From: CAKUFA01 sp963618735 | GTDB taxonomy: Bacteria > Bacillota > Clostridia > Christensenellales > Aristaeellaceae | Direction: 5' to 3' | NCBI GenBank assembly: GCA_963618735.1 | Contig: CAVEUM010000040.1 | Coordinates: 1 to 11,639 of the forward strand | Length of the DNA stretch: 11,639 nucleotides | Part shown: positions 5,426-11,639 of the stretch, piece after piece | How the letters are laid out: every line of letters starts with the position of its first letter | How positions within the stretch are numbered: position 1 is the first letter of the stretch | The notes under the pieces: generated by a model | The model's database searches: none | Seen by the model: only the letters and a program-made list of their open reading frames with translations | Told to the model about the DNA's origin: nothing | Program-made: the position numbers and the translations under genes

Positions 5426-7480
5426 TTATTGGATGTCCGTCGTAGAGGAGGACTCATCCTGCGTGACGGTTCTCGCCTGCACGCTGCAGCCGTTGCTAGT
5501 GGTGCTTCCAACCACGGTGGAATCCGTAGAGGTCACGCGTACCGTGATGGTTCTGCCGGCATAATAGTCCGTCAAAATCAGATAGTCGCCATTGCCAGAC
5601 TGCACGTTCGACCCATCCGCATACCAGTCATAGGTCAGGTTGGCAGAATTATTGTTGGTCAGGGTTACGTAAAGCACTTCACCTGCCACAGCCGTGCTGG
5701 GCAAGCTTGCAATACCCGTATAGCTCTCAGTCACCGGCAGAGACGCCACCGCGCAGGAATTGCTGGTTACAGAGCCCGTGTAGCCATCCGTACCGTTCGC
5801 CGTAGCCGTTACCGTCAGTACGCCGCCCGCCATGGACTCGCTCACCGTAATGGTGGAACCCGTTGCACCCACAATCGTGGAACCATTCAGTGTCCAGGAA
5901 TAGGACACGCTGGCAGAACTCAGAGAAGGTGCGGCATACACGACGCTGCCCACCGATGCGGTGGACGGAAGTACAATTTCACCCGAAAGCTGCTGCTTGG
6001 CAGAGGAACCGGTAATGGTCATTTCGCCGGATTCCACATAGCCCGTATAGCCGCTGCCAGACTTTGCGGTAGCACGAACCTTCAGCTTGCTTCCCACGTT
6101 GTTAGGCACCTGTACAGAGCTTGCGCCAGAGGACATCTTCCAGCCGTCCAGATACCAGCTGTAGTCAACCGCAGTGGTGTTCAGGTTTGCAATCACCGTC
6201 ACGGTGCTGCCAGCAGTGGTGAAACCGGAGATGGACAAGGAACCGCTCAGCACGTTGGAAACCGTGGACGTAACAGCGGACGTGTTCGTGGAGTAAGCCG
6301 TGCCGCTGTAAGAGCCCGTGCCAACTGCCACACAATAGAGGGTCTTGCCCACATCGCTGCTCTTCGCGGTATAGCTCTGGCCTGCGCCAACTGCCGTGCC
6401 ATCGCTGCGATACCAGACGTAGCTTGCCGTTGCAGCAGCAGGCGTCACGCTGGCATACAGCGTCTGGCCAACAGAGGGTGCGTAGTTATTCAGCGTCACA
6501 CCCAGCAGATTGGAACCTGCATAGGTTACCGCGCTTGTCAGGCTGCTGGCCGCCGAGCCGGTGTACAGGCCGCTGCCCGTCACCGTCACCCGCAGCTTCT
6601 TGCCAATATCAGCGGAAGTAGGAACGTAAGAGGAACCCGTGCCCACCAGGGTGCCGTTGCTGTAGGTCCAGCGATAGGTCACAGAAGCGACGGCTGCGCC
6701 GGGATATACCACCGCGTACAGGGTATCGCCCACGCGAGGAGACGTATTGTTCAGGGTAACCTTCGTAATCACGCTGCTGGAGGTGGTCAGGAACTTGGTC
6801 ATCATGTAGCCCGTGCGGCTTCCGATGCGGATATAGTCCCAAGTGGTGCCGTGCTTCAGCACCGTCACTTCCGTGCCAACGCTGTATACGCCCAGCACGC
6901 TGTAATTCGTGCCGGCACCATTGCGGAGACGAACACCCAGGCCATTGCTGCTGGTAACCCGTGCCTGATAGCTGGAAGACGGCGTAGGCGTTACAGAGCC
7001 ATCGGAAAGGAACTGGCTCATCATGTAACCTGTCTGCGTACCAACGCGGACAAAGCACCAATAGGAGCCCCGAGCCAGAATCTTCACCGTGGTGCCCACA
7101 GGAACCACCTGCAGGATGCCGTAGGCAACGCTGGGGCCTGTACGCAGGCGGACGCCCAGTCCGTTGCTGCTGACCACCGTTGCCGTGTCGCTGGTAGAAG
7201 AGCCGGAAGAGGAAGACGTCAGGTACTTGCAGTACATATAGCCGGTCAAACCGTCCTGCGTGCTGACCTTATACCAGTTGCCGTCATTCGAGGTGCCCAG
7301 CACAGTAACCACCGTGCCGGTAAAGTAACTGGCCAGTGTGGTAGCGCTGAAGCTCGGTGCCGAGCGGAGACGCAGCCAACCGCCTGTAACCTGCATGGTC
7401 GTATCAGCGCTGGCAGCGCCAAGCGGAAGTACGCCCAGCAAAAGTGTCAATGTCAGGCAGATTGCGAGAAAACGTTTCAT
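5426..7480 (-). CDS. Secreted protein with three SH3b and five Ig-like domains
   Basis: The 684-residue product starts with a signal peptide (MKRFLAICLTLTLLLGVLPL, likely cleaved after ASA at about 25). Three bacterial SH3 (SH3b) domains follow at about 28-88, 98-158 and 171-231; the second and third share SSNGLGVRLR and TGYMM and are clear duplicates. Five Ig-like repeats follow at about 239-320, 325-405, 411-490, 497-580 and 585-672, each with a core tryptophan (W271, W356, W442, W529, W619; spacing 85-90) and a G-Y/LxxG turn near its end. SH3b domains commonly bind peptidoglycan or its peptides, so cell-surface attachment is likely. There is no LPXTG motif, S-layer domain or catalytic domain, so it may be a structural or adhesive protein. 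The ribosome binding site GGAGGG is at 7488-7493. The gene starts 25 bases after the stop of the gene upstream, so the two form an operon. Confidence 0.88.
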   Translation of the reverse strand: MKRFLAICLTLTLLLGVLPLGAASADTTMQVTGGWLRLRSAPSFSATTLASYFTGTVVTVLGTSNDGNWYKVSTQDGLTGYMYCKYLTSSSSGSSTSDTATVVSSNGLGVRLRTGPSVAYGILQVVPVGTTVKILARGSYWCFVRVGTQTGYMMSQFLSDGSVTPTPSSSYQARVTSSNGLGVRLRNGAGTNYSVLGVYSVGTEVTVLKHGTTWDYIRIGSRTGYMMTKFLTTSSSVITKVTLNNTSPRVGDTLYAVVYPGAAVASVTYRWTYSNGTLVGTGSSYVPTSADIGKKLRVTVTGSGLYTGSAASSLTSAVTYAGSNLLGVTLNNYAPSVGQTLYASVTPAAATASYVWYRSDGTAVGAGQSYTAKSSDVGKTLYCVAVGTGSYSGTAYSTNTSAVTSTVSNVLSGSLSISGFTTAGSTVTVIANLNTTAVDYSWYLDGWKMSSGASSVQVPNNVGSKLKVRATAKSGSGYTGYVESGEMTITGSSAKQQLSGEIVLPSTASVGSVVYAAPSLSSASVSYSWTLNGSTIVGATGSTITVSESMAGGVLTVTATANGTDGYTGSVTSNSCAVASLPVTESYTGIASLPSTAVAGEVLYVTLTNNNSANLTYDWYADGSNVQSGNGDYLILTDYYAGRTITVRVTSTDSTVVGSTTSNGCSVQARTVTQDESSSTTDIQ

Positions 7481-7505
7481 TTCCTATCCCTCCAAAGTTG
7501 CTCGG

Positions 7506-8531
7506 TCAGCCGATGCCAAGTTCATCTGCGCTGAAGGAATTCATCATATAATCGCCGTAGATTGAGAACTCTGCCGCAAGGCTGGACGCATAGCTCAGCT
7601 GTGCCTGATAAACCCACTGCTCCGTTACAACATAAATGTTCACAACGGTCATGCCGTCCTGCTGGATGGTCACGCGGCCAATTCCGCCGGCTTCGTTAAT
7701 GCTGGTTTCTGCAGAGGCGTCATGCTCCTGCCAGGCAGAAATGAGCTTGTCCAGCGTCCAGGAGGAAGTGTTGCTCGACTTCTTTGCGAAGAAGGAAGCC
7801 GTACCGTCCGCCAGCTGACCGCTGATGCCATCGGCAGTTTCCGTCAGCGTATCCTCCGTGAACACAGCAGGATACTGAATGGAGAAGCCAAGGTTGGTGT
7901 TGACATATTCCGACATGGTCTCGTTAAAATACGTCTGGGTGCTGGCTTCCATATCCAGCTCCGCGTTCACAGAGAAGGTGTTGACCTTCCAGCCCAGAGG
8001 CGCGTTGTCATTCTTCACAAAGGTGATCACAGCGCGCTTGTCCAGCCAGCGAACCTTCGCGTATTCTTCCTCTGTCAGCTGGCTCAGTCGGTCGCTCGCC
8101 TCATACAGGTTGCCGATGATGCTCACGCTCTGCCCGTCAGAGGCCATTTCCGCACTCATAACCTGAACGCCGATGTAATCATAGCTTTCATCGGTGGCAA
8201 TGATGCCGCTCAGCGCGGGAATACCGCAGGCAAAGCTCTCCTTCAGATAAGCTTCCTGTGCAGCTGTATCGGACAGAAGATTGCTGCCGATTCCAAGCGG
8301 AACGTCCATGTTCTGTCCCAGCAGGAAGAAGTTATAGACAAATGCTTCCGACAGGGTGCCATCCTCGGTGATGGTTTCAGGAGTTTCCCCCACCCGCATA
8401 GCCGCGGCTGCTGTAAGATCCACCAAAGGCGTTATTGCGTTCAAATCATCAGCCTGAGCGCAAGGAATTAAGCCGCATAGTGCAAGCATCATTGCCAGGA
8501 GCACTGCCAGGCCGTTTCTCTTCTTAAGCAT
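7506..8531 (-). CDS. Secreted protein with PsbP-like C-terminal region
   Basis: The 341-residue product has a signal peptide (MLKKRNGLAVLLAMMLALCG, likely cleaved after AQA at 27). LIPC resembles a lipobox but has proline before the cysteine, so a lipoprotein is unlikely. Residues 30-200 form a domain I do not recognise. Residues about 212-335 begin with NLGFSIQYPAVF and end with IYGDYMMNSF, the pattern of PsbP-like domains found in many secreted Bacillota proteins; this is a structural similarity and does not imply a photosynthetic role. The start at 8531 has GGGAGG at 8542-8547. It is the first gene of an operon with the SH3b/Ig-like protein, so the two may act together at the cell surface. 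I found no convincing promoter in 8532-8641, which holds the palindrome at 8598-8618 and small GATCGC/GCGATC arms near the ribosome binding site. Confidence 0.8.
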   Translation of the reverse strand: MLKKRNGLAVLLAMMLALCGLIPCAQADDLNAITPLVDLTAAAAMRVGETPETITEDGTLSEAFVYNFFLLGQNMDVPLGIGSNLLSDTAAQEAYLKESFACGIPALSGIIATDESYDYIGVQVMSAEMASDGQSVSIIGNLYEASDRLSQLTEEEYAKVRWLDKRAVITFVKNDNAPLGWKVNTFSVNAELDMEASTQTYFNETMSEYVNTNLGFSIQYPAVFTEDTLTETADGISGQLADGTASFFAKKSSNTSSWTLDKLISAWQEHDASAETSINEAGGIGRVTIQQDGMTVVNIYVVTEQWVYQAQLSYASSLAAEFSIYGDYMMNSFSADELGIG

Positions 8532-8597
8532 GCTACGATAACCTCCCTGATCGCATTAAAGAGCGAGCGATCGACTTGTTTTACACCCATATAACGC

Positions 8598-8618
8598 GCA
8601 AGAAAAGTGTTTTCTTGC
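8598..8618. repeat. Perfect inverted repeat upstream of the secreted-protein operon
   Basis: Nine-base arms GCAAGAAAA (8598-8606) and TTTTCTTGC (8610-8618) flank GTG. The element lies 67 bases upstream of the start at 8531 and after the rpsT terminator. No T run follows on either strand, so it fits an operator or an mRNA leader hairpin better than a terminator. Confidence 0.5.
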
Positions 8619-8641
8619 ATCTCATAAAAATTTACGACAGT

Positions 8642-8678
8642 AAAAAGAAAAACCTCTGTCCACAGCGGGACGAGGTTT
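8642..8678 (-). terminator. Rho-independent terminator of rpsT
   Basis: On the - strand, AACCTC plus GTCC pair with GGAC plus GAGGTT (8677-8651, one bulged base, six-base loop), followed by a T-rich tract with one C (8652-8642). It begins 26 bases after the rpsT stop codon. Confidence 0.88.
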
Positions 8679-8703
8679 ATCTGGACGCGTTTTCCTCACA
8701 GGA

Positions 8704-8970
8704 TCACACGGCAGCAGCCTTGTTCAGCTGCTTAGCCAGGCGAGCCTTCTTACGATTTGCGGCGTTCTTATGGATAATACCCTTAGACGCAGCCTTATCA
8801 ATCGCGGAGGTGGTCGCGGTCAACTGCACATTGGCGGTCGTAGGATCGGCATTCAGCGCGGCCACAAACTTCTTTTCGGAAGTACGCACGGCACTCTTCA
8901 CCATCCGGTTGCGGAGATTCTTCTTCTCGCTAACCTTGACGCGCTTCTTAGCGGACTGGATATTCGGCAA
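8704..8970 (-). CDS. rpsT: 30S ribosomal protein S20
   Basis: The 88-residue basic protein begins MPNIQSAKKRVKVSEKKNLR and has the helical, Lys/Arg/Ala-rich composition and IHKNAANRKKARLAKQLN end of bacterial S20, which binds 16S rRNA early in 30S assembly. The length is typical. The start codon is TTG (8970-8968), not ATG; an AAGGAGG site nine bases upstream and the conserved N-terminus fix it. E. coli rpsT also starts with UUG, where it is linked to autogenous translational control, so the rare start may be functional here. The gene is a single-gene unit with its own promoter (9014-9042) and terminator. Confidence 0.97.
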   Translation of the reverse strand: MPNIQSAKKRVKVSEKKNLRNRMVKSAVRTSEKKFVAALNADPTTANVQLTATTSAIDKAASKGIIHKNAANRKKARLAKQLNKAAAV

Positions 8971-9013
8971 CTCTGTTCACCTCCTTAATCAGGGATCAAG
9001 ATTGTCGCCTATC

Positions 9014-9042
9014 ATTGTATCATGGCTTTTGAAAAAAAGCAA
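9014..9042 (-). promoter_or_regulatory. rpsT promoter
   Basis: TTGCTT (9042-9037), 17 bases, TACAAT (9019-9014). The -35 box lies inside the small T-rich hairpin at 9032-9049 that probably ends the upstream operon, so the terminator of one unit and the promoter of the next overlap. Confidence 0.7.
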
Positions 9043-9049
9043 GGCTTTT
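9032..9049 (-). terminator. Weak terminator after the ANTAR gene
   Basis: On the - strand AAAAGC (9049-9044), loop CTT, GCTTTT (9040-9035), then three more T residues. The stem is only six A/T-rich pairs, so termination may be leaky and the glnA operon may partly read through into rpsT. Confidence 0.45.
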
Positions 9050-9086
9050 CTCAAAAAAAACGTAAATCCGCGGCAAATCCCATTTC

Positions 9087-9662
9087 TTACATCTCATAGG
9101 TCGCCAAAATGGATCTGGCCACTGCTCCCTTGGTCTGCCGCGAATCCATGGCCTGCTTTTCAATATGGCGGTGTGCCTGCTCTTCCGACATGCCGAGGTA
9201 CTGGATCAGCACGCACTTGGCACGATCCACCAGCTTTAATTCAGCAATCTTCTTTTCCAGCTGTTCATTTTCCTTCTGCAATGCCGCCATGCGTCCATGG
9301 GACATCCTTGAAAAGCGCAGTGCCTGGTCAAACAGCGGCTTCGCCACAGGCTTTGCCAGCACAATCACTCCGTATTCCTCCATGCGGGTAGCCACGGTTT
9401 CTGCCAAATCCGCCTTTACCAGCAGCATTACGGAGGTCGTGGACTGCCTGGAAAATTCCAGTGCCAAATCCAGGCCGCTTTCATCGCTCAGGGGCGTGTT
9501 AATCACCACGAGATCATAGGTCGCCGACATGGCGCTGCGGCGTGCTTCACTGCCGCTAACGCACATTTTCGTGTCGTCCGAGCTTTCCGGCGGCAGGAGA
9601 GTCAGCAGCAATGCACGGCTCTTCTCAGTGCTGCCCACCAGAAGAACTTTTTCCTGTGACAT
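9087..9662 (-). CDS. ANTAR antitermination regulator with degenerate receiver domain (NitR-like)
   Basis: The 191-residue protein has a receiver-like domain (about 1-120), a coiled-coil linker (about 124-145, MAALQKENEQLEKKIAELK) and a C-terminal ANTAR RNA-binding domain (about 140-187, with the A-K-x-x-L-I and A-x-x-x-I pattern and Q-T-K-G-A-V-A). ANTAR proteins bind paired hexaloop hairpins in leader RNA and prevent premature termination. The receiver looks non-phosphorylatable: the usual acceptor Asp position is N55 (VVINTPL), and the acidic pair after the first strand is missing (LLVGST), while the conserved lysine is kept (K104, AKPV). It starts 15 bases after the glutamine synthetase stop, with GGGAGG upstream, so it is in that operon. 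In solventogenic clostridia an ANTAR gene (nitR) sits beside glnA in the same way. Its likely target is the hairpin at 11039-11056. Confidence 0.88.
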   Translation of the reverse strand: MSQEKVLLVGSTEKSRALLLTLLPPESSDDTKMCVSGSEARRSAMSATYDLVVINTPLSDESGLDLALEFSRQSTTSVMLLVKADLAETVATRMEEYGVIVLAKPVAKPLFDQALRFSRMSHGRMAALQKENEQLEKKIAELKLVDRAKCVLIQYLGMSEEQAHRHIEKQAMDSRQTKGAVARSILATYEM

Positions 9663-9677
9663 ATTTCCCGCCTCCCG

Positions 9678-10952
9678 TTAAATAGTCTTCCAGTGCAGCG
9701 TTTTCAACGCTTCTGCGTCCTGCTTATGCTTTTCCGCGGTGATGTGCTTCTCATGCAGATACTTTTCCAGCATGTCCGAAGGAAGCACCGTCCGAAGGAA
9801 GGCGCTGTTTTCCGCCAGGGTGATGGCCTCCTCCAGCGTGTCAGGCAGTTCGCCGCTTTCCGTGAGAGGTGCCTGCAGCGGAAGCTTTTCCGCCATGCCC
9901 TCCAGCGCGGCAGCCATCACAAGGGAAAACGCCATGTAGGGATTGCACGCCGGGTCCGGTGAGCGGAGCTCCATGCGTCCTGTTTCCGCTGTGGCCGCCG
10001 GAATGCGAATCAGCTGGCTGCGGTTTCCATAAGACCAGTTGACCTTCTTCGGTGCCTCGTAATAGCCCAGGCGTTCGTAGCTGGACGGAATGGGATTCAG
10101 GAACAGGCTCATCTCGCGGATGCGGCGCAGGATGCCTGCCACCGCATACTGTGCCTCTTCTTCCAGTGTGCCATCGGGCAGCGGTGCGAAAATGTTGCGT
10201 CCGCCCTTTTCGATGGACAGGTTCAGATGCAGGCCATTTCCGCTCTCCTCCGCCAGAGGCTTGGGCATGAAGGATGCATGCAGGCCATACTGTGCCGCGA
10301 TGGTTCGCACAACGCCCTTAAAGGTCACGGCGGAATCTGCCGTTGTCAGCGGTGCTGCGTGACGGAAATCGATTTCATTCTGGCCGGGGCCAGTCTCATG
10401 GTGGGAGGATTCCGGCTGGATGCCCATTGCTTCCAGCGTCAGGCAGATTTCCCGACGGACATTCTCGCCCTTATCCAAAGGGAATACGTCCATATAGCCA
10501 GCCTCATCGTGAGGATTCATGGTGGGTCGTCCCTGGTCATCCTTTTCAAAAAGATAGAACTCATACTCTGTGCCGAATCGGAAGAAGCACCCTGCTTCCA
10601 GTGCCCGCTCATCCATGCGGCGCAGGATGGTTCGGCTATAGTCGGAAAACAGCGAACCTTCCGGGGTGATGCAGTCGCAGAGCATACGCACCACACGTCC
10701 CGTCTGCGGACGCCAGGGCAAAACCGTCAGCGTGCGGGGATCAGGCCGAAGAAAAAGCTCACTGTGATCAATGTCACAAAATCCCTTTACGGAAGACGCA
10801 TCAAAGGAAATTCCGCCGCGGAGCGCCCTGGGCAATTCCGATGGCATGATGGCGATGTTCTTCAGTGTGCCGAAAAGATCCACAAAAGCCAGGCGAATAA
10901 ACTTCACGTCATTTTCCTGAACAAAGGCCAAGACCTCCTGTTCGGTATTCAT
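9678..10952 (-). CDS. glnA: Type I glutamine synthetase
   Basis: Glutamine synthetase condenses glutamate and ammonia with ATP to glutamine, the main entry of ammonium into metabolism. The 424-residue product has the GSI layout: beta-grasp domain with FDASSVKGF (50-58), metal-binding E129 and E131 (TEYEF), E186 and E193 (ETGPGQNEIDF), H242, the flap E299 (YYEAP), NRS-R (N310, R311, R316) and RMELRSPDP with E328 and R330. The substrate loop reads SGNGLH instead of the common NGSGMH, so it is a divergent member; a gamma-glutamyl ligase with another amine substrate cannot be excluded. I chose the ATG at 10952 because AGGAGG (10960-10965) is seven bases upstream; the in-frame ATG at 10958 would leave one base. 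It is followed by the ANTAR gene and preceded by a terminator-bearing leader, which indicates antitermination control. Confidence 0.88.
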   Translation of the reverse strand: MNTEQEVLAFVQENDVKFIRLAFVDLFGTLKNIAIMPSELPRALRGGISFDASSVKGFCDIDHSELFLRPDPRTLTVLPWRPQTGRVVRMLCDCITPEGSLFSDYSRTILRRMDERALEAGCFFRFGTEYEFYLFEKDDQGRPTMNPHDEAGYMDVFPLDKGENVRREICLTLEAMGIQPESSHHETGPGQNEIDFRHAAPLTTADSAVTFKGVVRTIAAQYGLHASFMPKPLAEESGNGLHLNLSIEKGGRNIFAPLPDGTLEEEAQYAVAGILRRIREMSLFLNPIPSSYERLGYYEAPKKVNWSYGNRSQLIRIPAATAETGRMELRSPDPACNPYMAFSLVMAAALEGMAEKLPLQAPLTESGELPDTLEEAITLAENSAFLRTVLPSDMLEKYLHEKHITAEKHKQDAEALKTLHWKTI

Positions 10953-10992
10953 GCACATGCCTCCTGTTTCATGCGGCCGAGCCGCGCTATAG

Positions 10993-11045
10993 AAAAACGT
11001 TCATTCCTTCCCTTCGGCAAGCGCCAAAAATAGAAGGAATGAACG
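10993..11045 (-). terminator. Intrinsic terminator in the glnA leader (attenuator)
   Basis: On the - strand, perfect 13-base arms CGTTCATTCCTTC (11045-11033) and GAAGGAATGAACG (11010-10998) run into five T residues (10997-10993). The loop contains a second small stem, TTGGC/GCCGA, around GCTT. It lies between the glnA promoter (11067-11096) and the glnA ribosome binding site, so it should stop transcription before the gene unless it is prevented from forming. Confidence 0.85.
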
Positions 11046-11056
11046 CCATTGTTCAC
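11039..11056 (-). promoter_or_regulatory. ANTAR-type hexaloop hairpin in the glnA leader
   Basis: On the - strand GTGAAC (11056-11051), loop AATGGC (11050-11045), GTTCAT (11044-11039) forms six pairs including one wobble around a six-base loop with A at position 1 and G at position 4, the two bases described as conserved in ANTAR target loops. Its 3' arm is part of the 5' arm of the terminator at 10993-11045, so the two structures exclude each other. ANTAR targets normally have two such hairpins; I see only one clear hexaloop, which is the main weakness of the call. Confidence 0.55.
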
Positions 11057-11066
11057 CACGTTGCAC

Positions 11067-11096
11067 ATTATACAGGTTTTGCCGAACAAGCGTCAA
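11067..11096 (-). promoter_or_regulatory. Sigma-A promoter of the glnA operon
   Basis: TTGACG (11096-11091), 18 bases, perfect TATAAT (11072-11067). Transcription should start near 11060, only a few bases before the hexaloop hairpin. Short inverted arms AGCGT/ACGCT (11089-11093, 11102-11106) straddle the -35 box and could be a regulator site, but they are weak. Confidence 0.8.
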
Positions 11097-11143
11097 GGGC
11101 AACGCTGTATTTTCTGTGCACTCGTGATGAAAATCCCGTAAGG

Positions 11144-11639
11144 TTATTCAATAGGCGGAATGACTTGCGGCTGCCCTTTCTCCCCTTCTTCGTTGCTTTT
11201 TTCTTCAGGGGATTCATTGATTTTCTGTTTGAGCAGCGTGTAGCACACCGCGCACAGAGGCACCGCAATCAAAATGCCTGCAAAGCCTGCAAGGCCCTGT
11301 CCCACAATGATGGCGGCCATCACCAGCAATCCGGGAAGGCCAATCGTCGAGCCCACCACGCGAGGGTAAATGACGCTGCCGGCAAACTGTTGCAGCACCG
11401 CAATGAAGATGGCCAGCATCAGTCCCCTGAAGGGTTCAACAGCCGCCACAAGAATGACGGAAATTGCGCCGCCTATCCACGCGCCAATCATGGGAATCAA
11501 GGAAGTCACGCCCACCAGCAGCGAAACCACTGCCGCATAGGGGAAGCCGAAAATCAACATGCCGATGAAGCACATAATGCCCAGAATCAGTGCCTGAATC
11601 AATTGTCCCCGCACGAAGCTCGCAAAGGTGCTGAACGAC
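11144..11639 (-). CDS. AI-2E family transporter, C-terminal part (cut by right window edge)
   Basis: The last 164 codons are inside the window and the reading continues beyond position 11639 without a break. The visible part starts SFSTFASFVRGQLIQALILG and continues with four to five hydrophobic segments, including the conserved PMIGAWIGG turn and the YPRVVGSTIGLPGLLVMAAI segment. This matches the C-terminal half of the AI-2E (TqsA/PerM-like) membrane permease family. Members have been linked to autoinducer-2 export, sodium/proton exchange or unknown solutes, so the substrate cannot be stated. The cytoplasmic tail (about 30 residues, rich in Glu, Lys and Pro) is poorly conserved in the family. 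No clear terminator separates its stop from the glnA promoter 47 bases downstream. Confidence 0.88.
   Translation of the reverse strand, partial: SFSTFASFVRGQLIQALILGIMCFIGMLIFGFPYAAVVSLLVGVTSLIPMIGAWIGGAISVILVAAVEPFRGLMLAIFIAVLQQFAGSVIYPRVVGSTIGLPGLLVMAAIIVGQGLAGFAGILIAVPLCAVCYTLLKQKINESPEEKSNEEGEKGQPQVIPPIE

Noticed and set aside
5306..7534. A 742-codon + strand open frame opposite the SH3b/Ig-like gene
   Set aside because: The translation is a low-complexity, His/Arg/Ala-rich string with no domain, it has no ribosome binding site, and it is antisense to a clear secreted protein with signal peptide and repeats. It is a compositional shadow.
8704..8988. Other-strand frames overlapping rpsT
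   Set aside because: No ribosome binding site and no recognisable protein; S20 on the - strand is certain.

Overview
The window looks like a chromosomal segment of a low-to-mid GC Bacillota, most likely class Clostridia. The support is: strong AGGAGG-type ribosome binding sites in front of nearly every gene, sigma-A promoters of TTGACA/TATAAT type, a DUF3793 protein beside a flavodoxin, a glutamine synthetase followed by an ANTAR antiterminator, and secreted SH3b/Ig-like proteins of the sort common in gut and rumen Clostridia. No mobile element, CRISPR array, tRNA or rRNA was seen. Only ftsH is on the + strand; everything else is on the - strand.

Layout. 1-784 (-): DUF3793 gene followed by a flavodoxin cut by the left edge. 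Their promoter (940-968), two near-identical 18-bp palindromes (915-932 and 801-818) and a leader that can fold into a three-way junction (823-898) lie in the divergent gap 785-1248, which also holds the ftsH promoter (+). 1249-3111 (+): complete ftsH. 3112-3220: two back-to-back terminators, one per strand. 3221-4747 (-): xylB with its own consensus promoter. 4814-5305 (-): four-helix membrane protein of unknown function. 5426-8531 (-): two secreted proteins in one operon, a PsbP-like 341-residue protein and a 684-residue protein with three SH3b and five Ig-like domains. 8704-8970 (-): rpsT with a TTG start. 9087-10952 (-): type I glutamine synthetase and an ANTAR regulator, preceded by a leader with an intrinsic terminator and a mutually exclusive hairpin bearing an ANTAR-type hexaloop. 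11144-11639 (-): C-terminal part of an AI-2E family transporter, cut by the right edge.

How the genes work together. The two best regulatory stories are (i) a probable metal-controlled DUF3793-flavodoxin operon, in which flavodoxin would replace ferredoxin when iron is short, with repressor-like sites at the transcription start and near the ribosome binding site around a structured leader; and (ii) an autoregulated nitrogen operon in which the ANTAR protein encoded behind glutamine synthetase probably binds the glnA leader and prevents its premature termination. The other genes (ftsH, xylB, rpsT, AI-2E transporter) are ordinary housekeeping or accessory genes in separate transcription units. 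Functional calls rest on motif recognition by eye; no database search or folding program was run.
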